From positions 29,726 to 93,725 of the forward strand of contig CAMPKA010000011.1 in the NCBI GenBank assembly GCA_946887075.1: a stretch of 64,000 nt of DNA, in the 5' to 3' direction. The stretch's first letter is position 1. Every line of letters starts with the position of its first letter. The notes under the pieces were generated by a model, which saw only the letters and a list, made by a program, of their open reading frames with translations, did no database searches and was not told the origin of the DNA. The translations under genes were made by a program, and so were the position numbers. The stretch comes from an uncultured Salinimicrobium sp. (GTDB lineage Bacteria > Bacteroidota > Bacteroidia > Flavobacteriales > Flavobacteriaceae). Below are positions 36,928-46,031 of the stretch, piece after piece.

Positions 36928-38442
36928 TCACCCTCCCTTTGAACCTTCCTCCAGTGCTGTGAACTGCTGGATGGCTGTGTTAGGCTCCATGATGTCATAT
37001 CCCCTCCAGAAGTCCGGATCATATTTTTTAAAGGTTTTCAGTTCAAAAGATTTGGGAGGGGAGAGAGCGTCATAACCATCTGAGTCGAAGGATTCATCAG
37101 AAAACACGACCAGTTGAAATTTCTGGAGTTGTCTTACCTGAAGTCGTATATCGAGGTTCAATTCATTCTGCTTCCTTCTCCCAGGTGTGAATTTGTTCTT
37201 CTCGATGATCGTAAGTGGCCTGTCAATCCCGAAGGACTGACCTGTTTCCAGCTCAAGATAGCTGGGAACGTACTTCTGCGATCCATTCCTGGCAAAAATC
37301 ATTCTTCCCCTGTGGACATCCTTGCTGGTGCTGATCCCAAAAAGCTTGAATTTCTTCAGGGGTTTCACGTTTTCGAAGTCTACCCTGTGCACGCCAAAGT
37401 CAAGGGCATCGATAAAGATCCTTCCGCGAAAATCTGCACCTCGCTTTGGTTCGAACTCGATGACATAGACTGAGGAGCCGTTAAAGCGGGCAAATCCGTT
37501 TAGGGAAAACCTGTACTTTCTGATTTTATCGAAAACATCGAAGGGGAGATCCACCTTCCAAAACATGCCCGAAAGCAGATGCCGGATGTTACCTGCTGCA
37601 TCCCCACGGATCTGATCAGGATCCAGTTCCTCTGGCTGTTCGGTTTCAAGGGAAGGATTTTCCTGATCCTCTTCCAGTTCTTCCTCCAGCTCTTCTGCGT
37701 CCATCTTTACCCCGAGAATGCCGGAGCGGATCTTGAGATAAGATCTGTGTTTAAGGCTTTCCCTGAACAGCTCTTCGAGGCGGCCAGTGAGCTGGTCCAG
37801 CCGTTCGGTGCTTGCCGGATCATGGAGATTCGCAGCCTTTACAACATGAATCTTTTGGTCGGAATAGTTCCCGTAGAGGTTCCCGAGAACTTCTTTGTAG
37901 GAATCAGAGGTCTTGGGAATTTCGTTGATGATCTGGTCCATCAGATTCTGATCTATACCAGCAATGGTGCTCTGGTCGACATGGAGATCAAATTTTCTGA
38001 TCTGACTTACATCGCTTTTCCTGTAGAAGACCTTTCTTTTTCGGATGCCGAATTCATAATTTTCAGCTACCCTTTCTCTGGCTCTCTCGACGATTTCAGC
38101 GGGACTTAGGTCTTCTGCAGAAAGGATAACTTCATCCAATTCCATCAGAGATGGTTTCAAGAAAATCCTTCCATTCTTGATTTTGGTCGGATCGATCTCC
38201 GTCTGTTCATACCCGAGCGAACCGACCTTGAGCAGGACAGGTTCCCCTTCCTTTTCCGGGGTGTAACTGAAGAATCCTTCCTCGTTGGTCACTACGCCTC
38301 GATCGGATGAGAACAGCACATGAGCGAAAGCAACTGGCGCTTTAGTGGAAGCATCCAAGACCTGTGCCTTTACCTCCTGCGCCTGGACAGGTACCAGGGG
38401 ATGCATCAGGGCAGCAACAAAAAACAGAATAATCTTTGGCAT
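36928..38442 (-). CDS. CarboxypepD_reg-domain exported protein
   Basis: A 504-residue exported protein: signal peptide to about residue 21 (VQAQ). A carboxypeptidase-D regulatory-like beta domain follows (about 22-105: VLDASTKAPVAFAHVLFSSDRGVVTNEEGFF...VGSLGYEQTE). After that comes a long uncharacterised region with an acidic stretch (EELEEELEEDQENP) and beta-rich segments. The N-terminal domain is shared with TonB-dependent receptors, but no plug or barrel is visible here. Its function is unknown, perhaps in the outer membrane. Confidence 0.78.
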   Translation of the reverse strand: MPKIILFFVAALMHPLVPVQAQEVKAQVLDASTKAPVAFAHVLFSSDRGVVTNEEGFFSYTPEKEGEPVLLKVGSLGYEQTEIDPTKIKNGRIFLKPSLMELDEVILSAEDLSPAEIVERARERVAENYEFGIRKRKVFYRKSDVSQIRKFDLHVDQSTIAGIDQNLMDQIINEIPKTSDSYKEVLGNLYGNYSDQKIHVVKAANLHDPASTERLDQLTGRLEELFRESLKHRSYLKIRSGILGVKMDAEELEEELEEDQENPSLETEQPEELDPDQIRGDAAGNIRHLLSGMFWKVDLPFDVFDKIRKYRFSLNGFARFNGSSVYVIEFEPKRGADFRGRIFIDALDFGVHRVDFENVKPLKKFKLFGISTSKDVHRGRMIFARNGSQKYVPSYLELETGQSFGIDRPLTIIEKNKFTPGRRKQNELNLDIRLQVRQLQKFQLVVFSDESFDSDGYDALSPPKSFELKTFKKYDPDFWRGYDIMEPNTAIQQFTALEEGSKGG

Positions 38443-38613
38443 CTTAGTGTTTTATTGTTTAGACGTTCAGGATGCTCTTGTGTTACAATAGGTGGATTAA
38501 CAAAAAACTAACAGCCGTTTCCGAAAAAAAGCAGGCGTTTTCCCTTAACTTTAGGTAGCTGTGGAGAATCCCTCGGACAGCATTTCTGATAAACAGTATT
38601 TAAAGCCAATCCC

Positions 38614-40113
38614 ATGCAAAAATCAATTTGGAAAGCTACGGCTCCCGAAACTTCCTATCCCTCTCTCGAACGAAACCACTCCGTCGATGTCGCCATTGTT
38701 GGGGGCGGAATTACTGGTATTACCTCTGCCTATCTCTTGGCAAGGTCGGGAAAGAAAGTCGCAGTCCTTGAGAAGGACCGGGTAGCTGGAGGTACAACCG
38801 GAGATTCTACAGGAAATCTATATGCGATGGTAGACAAAAGGTTGCATCATATCCAATCTAAGTGGAATAAGGAAACTGCCGGAGTGGTAGCCGGATCCAG
38901 GATGGCTGCCGTCAACATGGTCGAGAACCTGGTGGAAAAACATCAGATCAACTGCGCATTCAGAAGGGTTCCCTGGATTCTTTTTAGCGAAAATGAAGAG
39001 GACGAAACAATCGAAAAAGAGTTGAAGGCAGCTGTGGATTATGGTCTTGAGACGCAGATTCTTCACGACCTGCCGCTGCCGGTACCCGTGAAAAAGGCAC
39101 TTCGAGTGGAGAACCAGGCGCAATTCAATCCGGCAGCTTTTGTCAGAGGACTTTCCCAGGTGATCGATTCCTCAAAATGCAGCATTTATGAAAATTCGGA
39201 AGTAACGGGTATAGACAGGCGGGATGACCGGCTGATCCTCAAGACCAGAAAAGCAGAAGTCACAGCGGATAAGGTTATCATGGCCACCCATACCCCAAAA
39301 GGAATTTTCGGCCACCATACTGCGGTTTACCCATATCGGGAATATGGAGTTGCCGCCAGGGTCTCTAAGCAGTTGCCAGAAGGCATCTTCTGGGACACGG
39401 ATTCCCAGAGCCACCATTCTATGAGATCCTACCACACTGAAGAAGGCAGCTTTCTGATCGTGGTGGGAGGTCATCATAAGGTCGGGGAAGAGGAGAATTC
39501 TTTAAAGTATTACAGAAGGCTTGAGGACGACGCCAAAAGGCGGTTTGGACTGTCTTCGATTGATTACCGCTGGTCTGCTCAACATTATAAACCCGCAGAT
39601 GGACTTCCCTTTATCGGGGAAAGTGGCAGTAACAATATCTTTATAGCGACCGGATTCTCAACCGATGGGCTCACCTATGGGGTGCTTTCTGCCATGATTC
39701 TGGATGACCTTATCAACGACCGGCATAATCCCTGGGCTGAGACCTACAAAGCGTTACGATTCACCCCGCTCAAATCGGCTGGGGAATTCTTCAAGGAGAA
39801 TGCCCATGTTCCTGGTCATCTTGCAAAAAACATCCCCGGGATCGGGAGCCATAAAAAATTAGCAGATGTCCGTCCTGGAGAGGGTAAAATCGTAGAGGAG
39901 GGAAGTCATAAACTCGCTGTGCATCGGGACCAGGCAGGACAGCTCCATTGTGTTTCGGCCTCATGCACCCATATGGGCTGTGTGGTGGAGTGGAATAATG
40001 CGGAATATTCCTGGGACTGCCCCTGTCATGGAAGCAGGTTCACCATTCATGGAGAGGTGATCGAAGGTCCGGCCTATCACCCTCTTGAGAAGAAGGATCT
40101 TCCGGTGGATTGA
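38614..40113 (+). CDS. FAD-dependent oxidoreductase fused to Rieske domain
   Basis: A 499-residue protein. The N-terminal D-amino acid oxidase-like FAD domain has the dinucleotide motif GGGITGITSA near residue 30 and the C-terminal-side signature TDGLTYG. The last 90 residues are a Rieske [2Fe-2S] domain with the cluster ligands in CTHMGC and CPCHGSRF. Such fusions move electrons between a substrate amine or hydroxyacid and the iron-sulfur cluster; the substrate is not evident. There is no signal peptide, so it is cytosolic. A near-consensus -7 (TAACTTTA) lies about 60 bases upstream. Confidence 0.9.
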   Translation: MQKSIWKATAPETSYPSLERNHSVDVAIVGGGITGITSAYLLARSGKKVAVLEKDRVAGGTTGDSTGNLYAMVDKRLHHIQSKWNKETAGVVAGSRMAAVNMVENLVEKHQINCAFRRVPWILFSENEEDETIEKELKAAVDYGLETQILHDLPLPVPVKKALRVENQAQFNPAAFVRGLSQVIDSSKCSIYENSEVTGIDRRDDRLILKTRKAEVTADKVIMATHTPKGIFGHHTAVYPYREYGVAARVSKQLPEGIFWDTDSQSHHSMRSYHTEEGSFLIVVGGHHKVGEEENSLKYYRRLEDDAKRRFGLSSIDYRWSAQHYKPADGLPFIGESGSNNIFIATGFSTDGLTYGVLSAMILDDLINDRHNPWAETYKALRFTPLKSAGEFFKENAHVPGHLAKNIPGIGSHKKLADVRPGEGKIVEEGSHKLAVHRDQAGQLHCVSASCTHMGCVVEWNNAEYSWDCPCHGSRFTIHGEVIEGPAYHPLEKKDLPVD

Positions 40114-40114
40114 A

Positions 40115-40669
40115 TCAAGGAGCAAGCGTGTCCTTTTGCAGGGAATCCTCAAAAGCCTTATCGAGTTCTTTCTCGAAATCCGACGGAGCCTTCAGGAATA
40201 TCTCGTTCACCTGCAATTTGAAATTGTCGAATTCAAAGACAATATCCCGGGCAAGGTGGAATACCCGCTCCGGGTTTACCCTTGCCGTATTCCCAACCTG
40301 ATATAGCACATTAGCCTTGGTCAGCAAGACCGTTGCCCGGGCTTCCACGGCAGGCTTCTGAAGGGTATCCGGTAGAGTGGTGCGCAGGTTTTCCATGATT
40401 TGGACCAGGTTGTTCGAGGCCGCGACAATGTCGTTCCCCGTGAGCCCTTCCATATTTTCCACCACGTCTGTCGCTGTGGCATAAGCCAACCAGTCCCGGA
40501 CCTGCTCACGGGCCTCCGGCAGCAGATCCACCTGTCTGGGGGAGCTGATCCGGAGCGTGTCGGCCAGACTGATTTCGGAGTCCGTGATGACAGATGCCTG
40601 TGTGTCGTTTTCATGTTTACAGGCGATCAGCAGGAACAGGGCCAGAGGGAATAACAGCAACTTTTTCAT
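40115..40669 (-). CDS. Hypothetical lipoprotein
   Basis: A 184-residue protein with lipobox LIAC (Cys17). The mature part is mostly helical (AREQVRDWLAYATATDVVENME, VQIMENLRTTLP, VLLTKANVLYQVGN). I do not recognise the family. The frame is open to an ATG at 40696, but starting at 40669 (MKKLLLF) puts the lipoprotein signal at the N-terminus. It converges on the FAD/Rieske gene with a 1-base gap and diverges from tdh. Confidence 0.75.
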   Translation of the reverse strand: MKKLLLFPLALFLLIACKHENDTQASVITDSEISLADTLRISSPRQVDLLPEAREQVRDWLAYATATDVVENMEGLTGNDIVAASNNLVQIMENLRTTLPDTLQKPAVEARATVLLTKANVLYQVGNTARVNPERVFHLARDIVFEFDNFKLQVNEIFLKAPSDFEKELDKAFEDSLQKDTLAP

Positions 40670-40743
40670 AGGGGAAAGATATTGAAAAGTCTCCAAAGCC
40701 CCTTAAGATTCTGGCAGCGCTTTCTCAGCTTTGACGAAAAGGA

Positions 40744-40751
40744 TATCTTTG
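40744..40751 (+). promoter_or_regulatory. -7 element of tdh
   Basis: TATCTTTG, an exact TAnnTTTG, 17 bases before the tdh ATG; the implied 5' leader is about 12 bases. The -33 TTG is not seen at the usual spacing. Confidence 0.45.
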
Positions 40752-40768
40752 CCGAAATTTCAGAATAA

Positions 40769-41725
40769 ATGGGTTCAAAGATCTTAATAATCGGTGCGTG
40801 TGGTCAAATAGGAACGGAACTTACACTGGCCCTGAGGGAGCGTTGGGGCAATGACCAGGTGATCGCCAGTGATATCAGGGAAGGTAGCGCTGAACTGATG
40901 TCTTCAGGTCCCTTTGAACTGGCAGATGCAACGGATCAGGGTCGGCTCGCGCAACTGGTTCAGGAGTATGACATAGAGGAGGTCTATCTCATGGCGGCGA
41001 TGCTGAGCGCAACAGCAGAGAAAGTTCCAATGAAAGCCTGGAACCTCAATATGAATTCTTTGTTTCATGTGCTTGATCTGGCCAGGGAGGGAAAGATCAA
41101 AAAAATCTTCTGGCCGTCCAGCATTGCAGTATTCGGACCGACTACCCCGAAGGAGGACACACCCCAGGTTACCATCATGGAACCAACGACGGTATACGGG
41201 ATCAGCAAGCAGGCCGGGGAGAGGTGGTGTGAGTATTACTTCAAGAAATTCGGAGTCGATGTCAGAAGCATTCGATATCCCGGCCTGATCAGCTATAAAG
41301 CCCTTCCCGGAGGAGGGACTACTGATTATGCGGTTGAAATTTATCATCAGGCACTTGAAACGGGCCGGTATACCTCCTTCCTTGGAAAGGATACAGCACT
41401 TCCCATGATGTTCATGGAGGACGCCATACGGGGGACGATGATGCTGATGGAAGCCCCGGCGGATGCGGTTAAGGTCAGATCCTCCTATAACCTGAGTGCC
41501 CTGAGCTTTACCCCGGAGGTCCTGGCAAAGGAGATCCAGAACCATATCCCGACTTTTGAGATTTCATACGAACCGGATTTCCGGCAGGGGATCGCGGATT
41601 CCTGGCCTTCCAGTATCGACGATTCCAGTGCAAGAAAGGATTGGAACTGGCAGCATGAATTCGATCTATCCAGAATGACGGCGGTAATGCTTGAAGGAGT
41701 TCAACGGCTCCGGAAGGAACGGTAA
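40769..41725 (+). CDS. tdh: L-threonine 3-dehydrogenase, SDR type
   Basis: Oxidises L-threonine to 2-amino-3-oxobutyrate with NAD, the first step of threonine catabolism to glycine. The 318-residue protein belongs to the extended-SDR TDH group (UDP-galactose 4-epimerase-like) rather than the zinc MDR type. It has the N-terminal loop GACGQIG, the conserved SSIAVFG, and the catalytic YGISK (Tyr and Lys). The segment TTDYAVEIYHQAL is typical of flavobacterial TDH, known from Flavobacterium frigidimaris. Its stop codon is overlapped by the terminator of the convergent cold-shock gene. Confidence 0.9.
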   Translation: MGSKILIIGACGQIGTELTLALRERWGNDQVIASDIREGSAELMSSGPFELADATDQGRLAQLVQEYDIEEVYLMAAMLSATAEKVPMKAWNLNMNSLFHVLDLAREGKIKKIFWPSSIAVFGPTTPKEDTPQVTIMEPTTVYGISKQAGERWCEYYFKKFGVDVRSIRYPGLISYKALPGGGTTDYAVEIYHQALETGRYTSFLGKDTALPMMFMEDAIRGTMMLMEAPADAVKVRSSYNLSALSFTPEVLAKEIQNHIPTFEISYEPDFRQGIADSWPSSIDDSSARKDWNWQHEFDLSRMTAVMLEGVQRLRKER

Positions 41726-41755
41726 AAAAAAAGTCCCGCACTTGGTGCAGGACTT
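41724..41755 (-). terminator. Terminator of the cold-shock gene
   Basis: On the minus strand, an AAGTCCTGCAC/GTGCGGGACTT stem (11 bp with one G-T pair, 3-base loop) is followed by nine T residues, a canonical intrinsic terminator. It lies across the end of the convergent tdh gene. Confidence 0.85.
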
Positions 41756-41777
41756 CAGAATCGAAATAGAATTAATA

Positions 41778-41975
41778 TTATCCGTTGATAACACGCACCT
41801 GAGCTGCGGTCATTCCTTTTCTTCCTTCTTCTTCGACGTACTCCACTTTATCACCTTCATTTAGAGTTTCCCCGTTTAGTCCGGTGACGTGAACGAAGAT
41901 ATCTCTACCTGTTTCGTCGTTGGTAATGAACCCGTATCCTTTGGACTCATTGAAAAATTTAACTGTACCTTCCAT
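41778..41975 (-). CDS. csp: Cold-shock domain protein
   Basis: A 65-residue single cold-shock domain. RNP1 KGYGFI (12-17) and RNP2 DIFVH (25-29) bind single-stranded RNA or DNA. Proteins of this type act as RNA chaperones; not all are cold-induced. It has its own promoter and a strong terminator. Confidence 0.93.
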   Translation of the reverse strand: MEGTVKFFNESKGYGFITNDETGRDIFVHVTGLNGETLNEGDKVEYVEEEGRKGMTAAQVRVING

Positions 41976-42004
41976 TGTAATAAATAATAATAATTAATAA
42001 AGTA

Positions 42005-42031
42005 CAAACATAGTCTAATATTCCGGACCAA
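42005..42031 (-). promoter_or_regulatory. Promoter of the cold-shock gene
   Basis: Minus strand TATGTTTG (42005-42012) with TTG (42029-42031) 16 bases upstream, one base shorter than the usual spacing. The implied leader is about 25 bases, too short for a long cold-shock 5' UTR. Confidence 0.55.
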
Positions 42032-42078
42032 TGTGAGGACGACTGTTATTTATTTGTAAAATTTTTACTTTCTGGCGC

Positions 42079-42321
42079 TTAGCGCTTCTCCCGATCCCGC
42101 ATTTTCTTGATATTTTCATCAGTCAGCGTATAATCCTTAAGCCGCTTTCCTTTCCAGGAGTGATACAGGAACAGGGGGAGGAGAATAAAGGCGCTTACCA
42201 GGACGGCAATCCCGATGATCCGGTCTCCGAGAAGATCCTGATCCTGCCATTTGAAGTAATAGCCGGTTCCTATGGCCAAGCCGATCAGAATTGCAAGAAT
42301 TTTAATTATGGTCCTCATCAT
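42079..42321 (-). CDS. Small two-helix membrane protein
   Basis: An 80-residue hypothetical protein with hydrophobic segments at about 4-22 and 34-53 and a basic C-terminal tail (KGKRLKDY...KKMRDREKR). It starts 1 base after the ClC stop, so it is probably co-transcribed and could be an accessory subunit of that protein; this is inference from position only. Confidence 0.7.
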   Translation of the reverse strand: MMRTIIKILAILIGLAIGTGYYFKWQDQDLLGDRIIGIAVLVSAFILLPLFLYHSWKGKRLKDYTLTDENIKKMRDREKR

Positions 42322-42322
42322 G

Positions 42323-44116
42323 TCAGACTGTTACTTCGATCAATTTTTTGCGATAGGCCGTCAGCAGCTTTGATTTCGAGACGAAACCACGATATTTTTT
42401 CTGGTCTACAACCGGAAGGTTCCAGGCATCAGTTTCCTGGAATTTCCTCATGATATCCCTCATGCCATCTTTTTTCAGGTCGATCACCTCAGGTGCTGCC
42501 TGCATAAGTTCGTCGATCTTCACCGATTCGTACAGATTTTTTTCAAACATCACCTGACGCAAGTCGTCCAGTAGAAGAATACCCAGAAAGTTTCTTTCCC
42601 GGTCAACCACGGGGAAGATGTTCCTGTTGGATTTCATTACCCCTTTATGAATGATTTCACCAAGAGATATGCCAGTCTCAAGCGGAATAAAATTCTTTTC
42701 GATCACCTGGCTGATTTCCATCAGGGTGAGCACTGCCTGATCTTTATTATGTGTGATCAGCTCACCTTTGGCAGCTAGTTCCATGGTGTAGACGGAGTGG
42801 GGGAGGATCTGATTGGTGACCATAAAGGAGATGGCAGAGGTGATCATCAACGGGATGAAGAGTTCATAACCATGGGTGAGTTCTGCTATAAGAAAAATGG
42901 CTGTAAGTGGGGCATGCAGGACCCCGGCCATTAGGCCTGCCATTCCGAGCAGGGTAAAATTGCTCACGGAAAGGGGGGAGGCAAACAAGTTGAGGTGATT
43001 GGTGAACAAGGCGAAGCAGTGGCCCATAGCGCTCCCCATGAACAGCACCGGAGCGAAGATGCCTCCTATTCCTCCTGCATTGAAGGTAAGGGAGGCCGCA
43101 ACAATTTTAAAGATCACCAGGCCTATAAGAAGGGCAATTACCACCCAGAGATTTCCGATATAGGCGTCAAAAGGCGTTTTTCCCAGTGCCTTCATATAAT
43201 CCTCCTGGAGGAGATTATTGATTACATCATAGCCTTCCCCGTACAACGGAGGGATCAGGAAAATCAGGATTCCGAGTGCCCCGCCACCGATTATCAGCCG
43301 CTTTGTCGGGGAACCTATTTTTTCAAAAAGCTTGTTTATTCTGAAGTATACCCGGGTAAAATAGACTGAACAAAGGGAAGCAAGTAGCCCGAGCAGCACA
43401 TAGAACGGGACCTGGGAGAGCTCAAAAGTGTCCTTGACCTGAAAAGGAAGGATGATGTCCGACCCAAAGAAGAAATAGGAAGTGATCACTGCAGATACTG
43501 AAGCGAGGAGCAAGGGTAAAAGGGAAACCAGCGTGAGATCCAGACTGAAAACCTCAATGGCGAAAACTATTGCGGCGATCGGTGCCTTGAAAATGCTCGA
43601 CATCGCCCCTGCCGCCGCACATCCGATTAGCAGGGTCCGGGTGGCCTGGTCCAGTTTGAAAACCCGGGAAATGTTCGATCCCAGGGAGGCTCCTGTAGCT
43701 ACGGTGGGACCCTCAAGCCCAACCGATCCACCAAATCCCACAGTGATCGGGGCCGTAATCAGGGAGGCGTACATCTGGTGGGACCGCATCAGGCCCTTTT
43801 TTTTGGATATGGCATAAAGGGTGGACGGAATGCCATGACCGATCTTCTTCCTCAGGGCATACCGGATGATCAGATAGGTTAGGCTGAGTCCGATCAGGGG
43901 GAAAACAAAGTAGAAGGCCTGATGATAATTTGAGATGAATCTTCCTTCGAGGAGCAACTGAATAAAATGGGTGAGGTTTTTGATCAGAACCGCCCCCAGA
44001 CCTGCAGTAAATCCGATCAGGGCGCTGAGGATCATCACAAACTGCTGCTGTGGAAGATGTTTATTTCTCCAGATTAGAAATCTGGACAGGATGTCCTGGG
44101 TCTTTTTTGCATCCAT
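42323..44116 (-). CDS. ClC-family chloride channel/transporter with CBS pair
   Basis: A 597-residue membrane protein. The selectivity-region motifs are GHGIP (93-97), GLEGP (133-137, external gating Glu135) and GIGGIFAP. The last 130 residues are two CBS domains, a regulatory arrangement more common in eukaryotic ClCs. At the position of the internal proton-pathway glutamate of E. coli ClC, the sequence reads AIEV (Glu188-Val189) instead of EE, the pattern of ClC channels; GHGIP has His where E. coli has Ser. It starts 34 bases after aspS on the same strand. Confidence 0.9.
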   Translation of the reverse strand: MDAKKTQDILSRFLIWRNKHLPQQQFVMILSALIGFTAGLGAVLIKNLTHFIQLLLEGRFISNYHQAFYFVFPLIGLSLTYLIIRYALRKKIGHGIPSTLYAISKKKGLMRSHQMYASLITAPITVGFGGSVGLEGPTVATGASLGSNISRVFKLDQATRTLLIGCAAAGAMSSIFKAPIAAIVFAIEVFSLDLTLVSLLPLLLASVSAVITSYFFFGSDIILPFQVKDTFELSQVPFYVLLGLLASLCSVYFTRVYFRINKLFEKIGSPTKRLIIGGGALGILIFLIPPLYGEGYDVINNLLQEDYMKALGKTPFDAYIGNLWVVIALLIGLVIFKIVAASLTFNAGGIGGIFAPVLFMGSAMGHCFALFTNHLNLFASPLSVSNFTLLGMAGLMAGVLHAPLTAIFLIAELTHGYELFIPLMITSAISFMVTNQILPHSVYTMELAAKGELITHNKDQAVLTLMEISQVIEKNFIPLETGISLGEIIHKGVMKSNRNIFPVVDRERNFLGILLLDDLRQVMFEKNLYESVKIDELMQAAPEVIDLKKDGMRDIMRKFQETDAWNLPVVDQKKYRGFVSKSKLLTAYRKKLIEVTV

Positions 44117-44150
44117 CGGTTATCCTTTTTTTTGTCCCTGAAAAATCAGT

Positions 44151-45905
44151 TCAATCAGGAAGATCCAGATTCAGGCAAAGTTCATCCAGCTGGGCCTGGC
44201 TGATAGGAGCGGGAGCATCAATCATGACATCCCGGCCGGAATTGTTCTTCGGAAAAGCGATGTAATCCCTGATGGTCTCCTGGCCGTCAAGAATTGCCAC
44301 GAGCCGGTCAAAGCCAAAGGCGATTCCTCCATGGGGTGGGGCTCCGTATCGAAAGGCGTTCATCAGGAAACCGAACTGGGCCTGTGCCTCCTCCTGTGTG
44401 AAACCCAGCAGATCGAACATTCTGCTCTGCGTTTTCCCATCATGGATCCTGATGGAGCCTCCTCCGATTTCATTCCCATTGAGCACCAGGTCATAGGCAT
44501 TTGCGCGAACTTTTTCCGGAGCGGTCTCGAGCAATGGGATATCCACAGGTTTTGGAGAGGTAAAGGGATGATGCATTGCATGGTGCCTTCCCGTCTCCTC
44601 ATCCCACTCCAAAAGTGGAAAATCCACGACCCATAGGGGAGCAAATTCCTCAGGCTTACGCAGGCCGAGCTGGTTTCCGAGATGCATTCTCAAAGCGCTG
44701 AGCTGCGTTCGGGTCCGAAAGGCTTCCCCGGCGAGCACCACGATAAGGTCCCCCCGACCTGCCCCGGTTCGGGTGGCCCACTGGCGGAGATCATCCTGGT
44801 CAAAGAACTTATCGACCGAGGATTTCAAGGTGTCATCTTCATTGTACTTGACCCAAACCATTCCGTTGGCTCCGATCTGAGGTCTTCTGACCCAGTCGAT
44901 CAAAGCGTCGATCTCCTTACGGCTCAATCCGGCCCCTCCCGGAACAGCGATTCCCACGATCAATTCCTGCTGGTCGAAAACCTGGAATCCTTTGTTTTTT
45001 GCGAGGTCATTAAGCTCCCCGAATTCCATTCCAAAACGGATATCCGGTTTGTCATTCCCATACTTCTCCATGGCTTCGGAATAGGTCATTCTAGGGAATT
45101 TACCCACTTCGGTCCCCTTTATTTCGCGCAGCAGGTATCGCGTAAACTCCTCGAAAAGATCCAAAACATCTTCCTGGTCCACAAAGGACATCTCACAATC
45201 GATCTGTGTGAATTCGGGCTGACGGTCGGCCCGTAGATCCTCGTCCCTGAAGCATTTCACAATCTGAAAATATTTGTCCATGCCACCGACCATAAGGAGT
45301 TGCTTAAAAGTCTGAGGGGATTGCGGGAGTGCATAGAACTCCCCTTCATTCATTCTGCTCGGAACCACGAAATCTCTGGCTCCTTCAGGTGTGGACTTGA
45401 TCAGTACCGGGGTCTCCACCTCAATAAAACCTTTGGAGGAAAGGAATTTCCTCGTTTCCATCGCCACTTTACTACGAAAGATAAGTTTTTCCTTTACCGG
45501 ATTTCTACGAATGTCCAGATAGCGATATTTCATTCTGAGATCCTCTCCGCCGTCTGTCTCGTCCTCGATAGTAAAAGGGGGATGTTCCGCAACGCTCAGA
45601 ACCTCCAGTTCGGAGACGAGGATCTCGATATCTCCCGTTTCCATGGCGGGATTCTTCGACTCCCGCTCGATGACCTTTCCCTGGCAGCGAATCACGCTCT
45701 CCCTTCCCAGTTTACTGGCCATCTCCATCACGCCCCTGGCGGTCCGTTCCTCATCAAAGATAAGCTGGGTTCTGCCGTACCGGTCCCTGAGATCGATCCA
45801 GATCATAAATCCCTTGTCCCTGATTTTCTGGACCCAACCAGAAAGGGTTACTTCGGTTCCTATATCATCGATTCTGAGTTCACCGCAGGTGTGACTTCTG
45901 TACAT
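44151..45905 (-). CDS. aspS: Aspartyl-tRNA synthetase
   Basis: Charges tRNA-Asp. The 584-residue bacterial-type class II enzyme has an N-terminal OB anticodon-binding domain (about 1-105) and motif 2 ([18 protein letters not shown]). The large GAD insertion is in the middle, and motif 3 ([11 protein letters not shown]) is near the C-terminus. Normal length for the bacterial form. It is the first gene of the aspS-clc-small membrane protein run. Confidence 0.97.
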   Translation of the reverse strand: MYRSHTCGELRIDDIGTEVTLSGWVQKIRDKGFMIWIDLRDRYGRTQLIFDEERTARGVMEMASKLGRESVIRCQGKVIERESKNPAMETGDIEILVSELEVLSVAEHPPFTIEDETDGGEDLRMKYRYLDIRRNPVKEKLIFRSKVAMETRKFLSSKGFIEVETPVLIKSTPEGARDFVVPSRMNEGEFYALPQSPQTFKQLLMVGGMDKYFQIVKCFRDEDLRADRQPEFTQIDCEMSFVDQEDVLDLFEEFTRYLLREIKGTEVGKFPRMTYSEAMEKYGNDKPDIRFGMEFGELNDLAKNKGFQVFDQQELIVGIAVPGGAGLSRKEIDALIDWVRRPQIGANGMVWVKYNEDDTLKSSVDKFFDQDDLRQWATRTGAGRGDLIVVLAGEAFRTRTQLSALRMHLGNQLGLRKPEEFAPLWVVDFPLLEWDEETGRHHAMHHPFTSPKPVDIPLLETAPEKVRANAYDLVLNGNEIGGGSIRIHDGKTQSRMFDLLGFTQEEAQAQFGFLMNAFRYGAPPHGGIAFGFDRLVAILDGQETIRDYIAFPKNNSGRDVMIDAPAPISQAQLDELCLNLDLPD

Positions 45906-45924
45906 GTTGCTGCTTGTTAGGGGG

Positions 45925-45932
45925 CAAAAATA
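45925..45932 (-). promoter_or_regulatory. -7 element of aspS
   Basis: TATTTTTG on the minus strand (exact TAnnTTTG), 19 bases before the aspS ATG; no TTG at -33. Confidence 0.45.
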
Positions 45933-45974
45933 AGAAGAAGTCGCGGGATATAAAGGAAATCCGGTACAGAAATG

Positions 45975-46006
45975 AAAAAACCGGAATCCGTAAAAACAGA
46001 TCCCGG
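45975..46006 (-). terminator. Terminator of proA-proB
   Basis: On the minus strand a CCGGGATC/GATTCCGG stem (8 bp with one G-T pair) is followed at once by six T residues. It lies 26 bases after the proB stop. Confidence 0.75.
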
Positions 46007-46031
46007 CTCTTTCCTATTTAACCCAGATATG

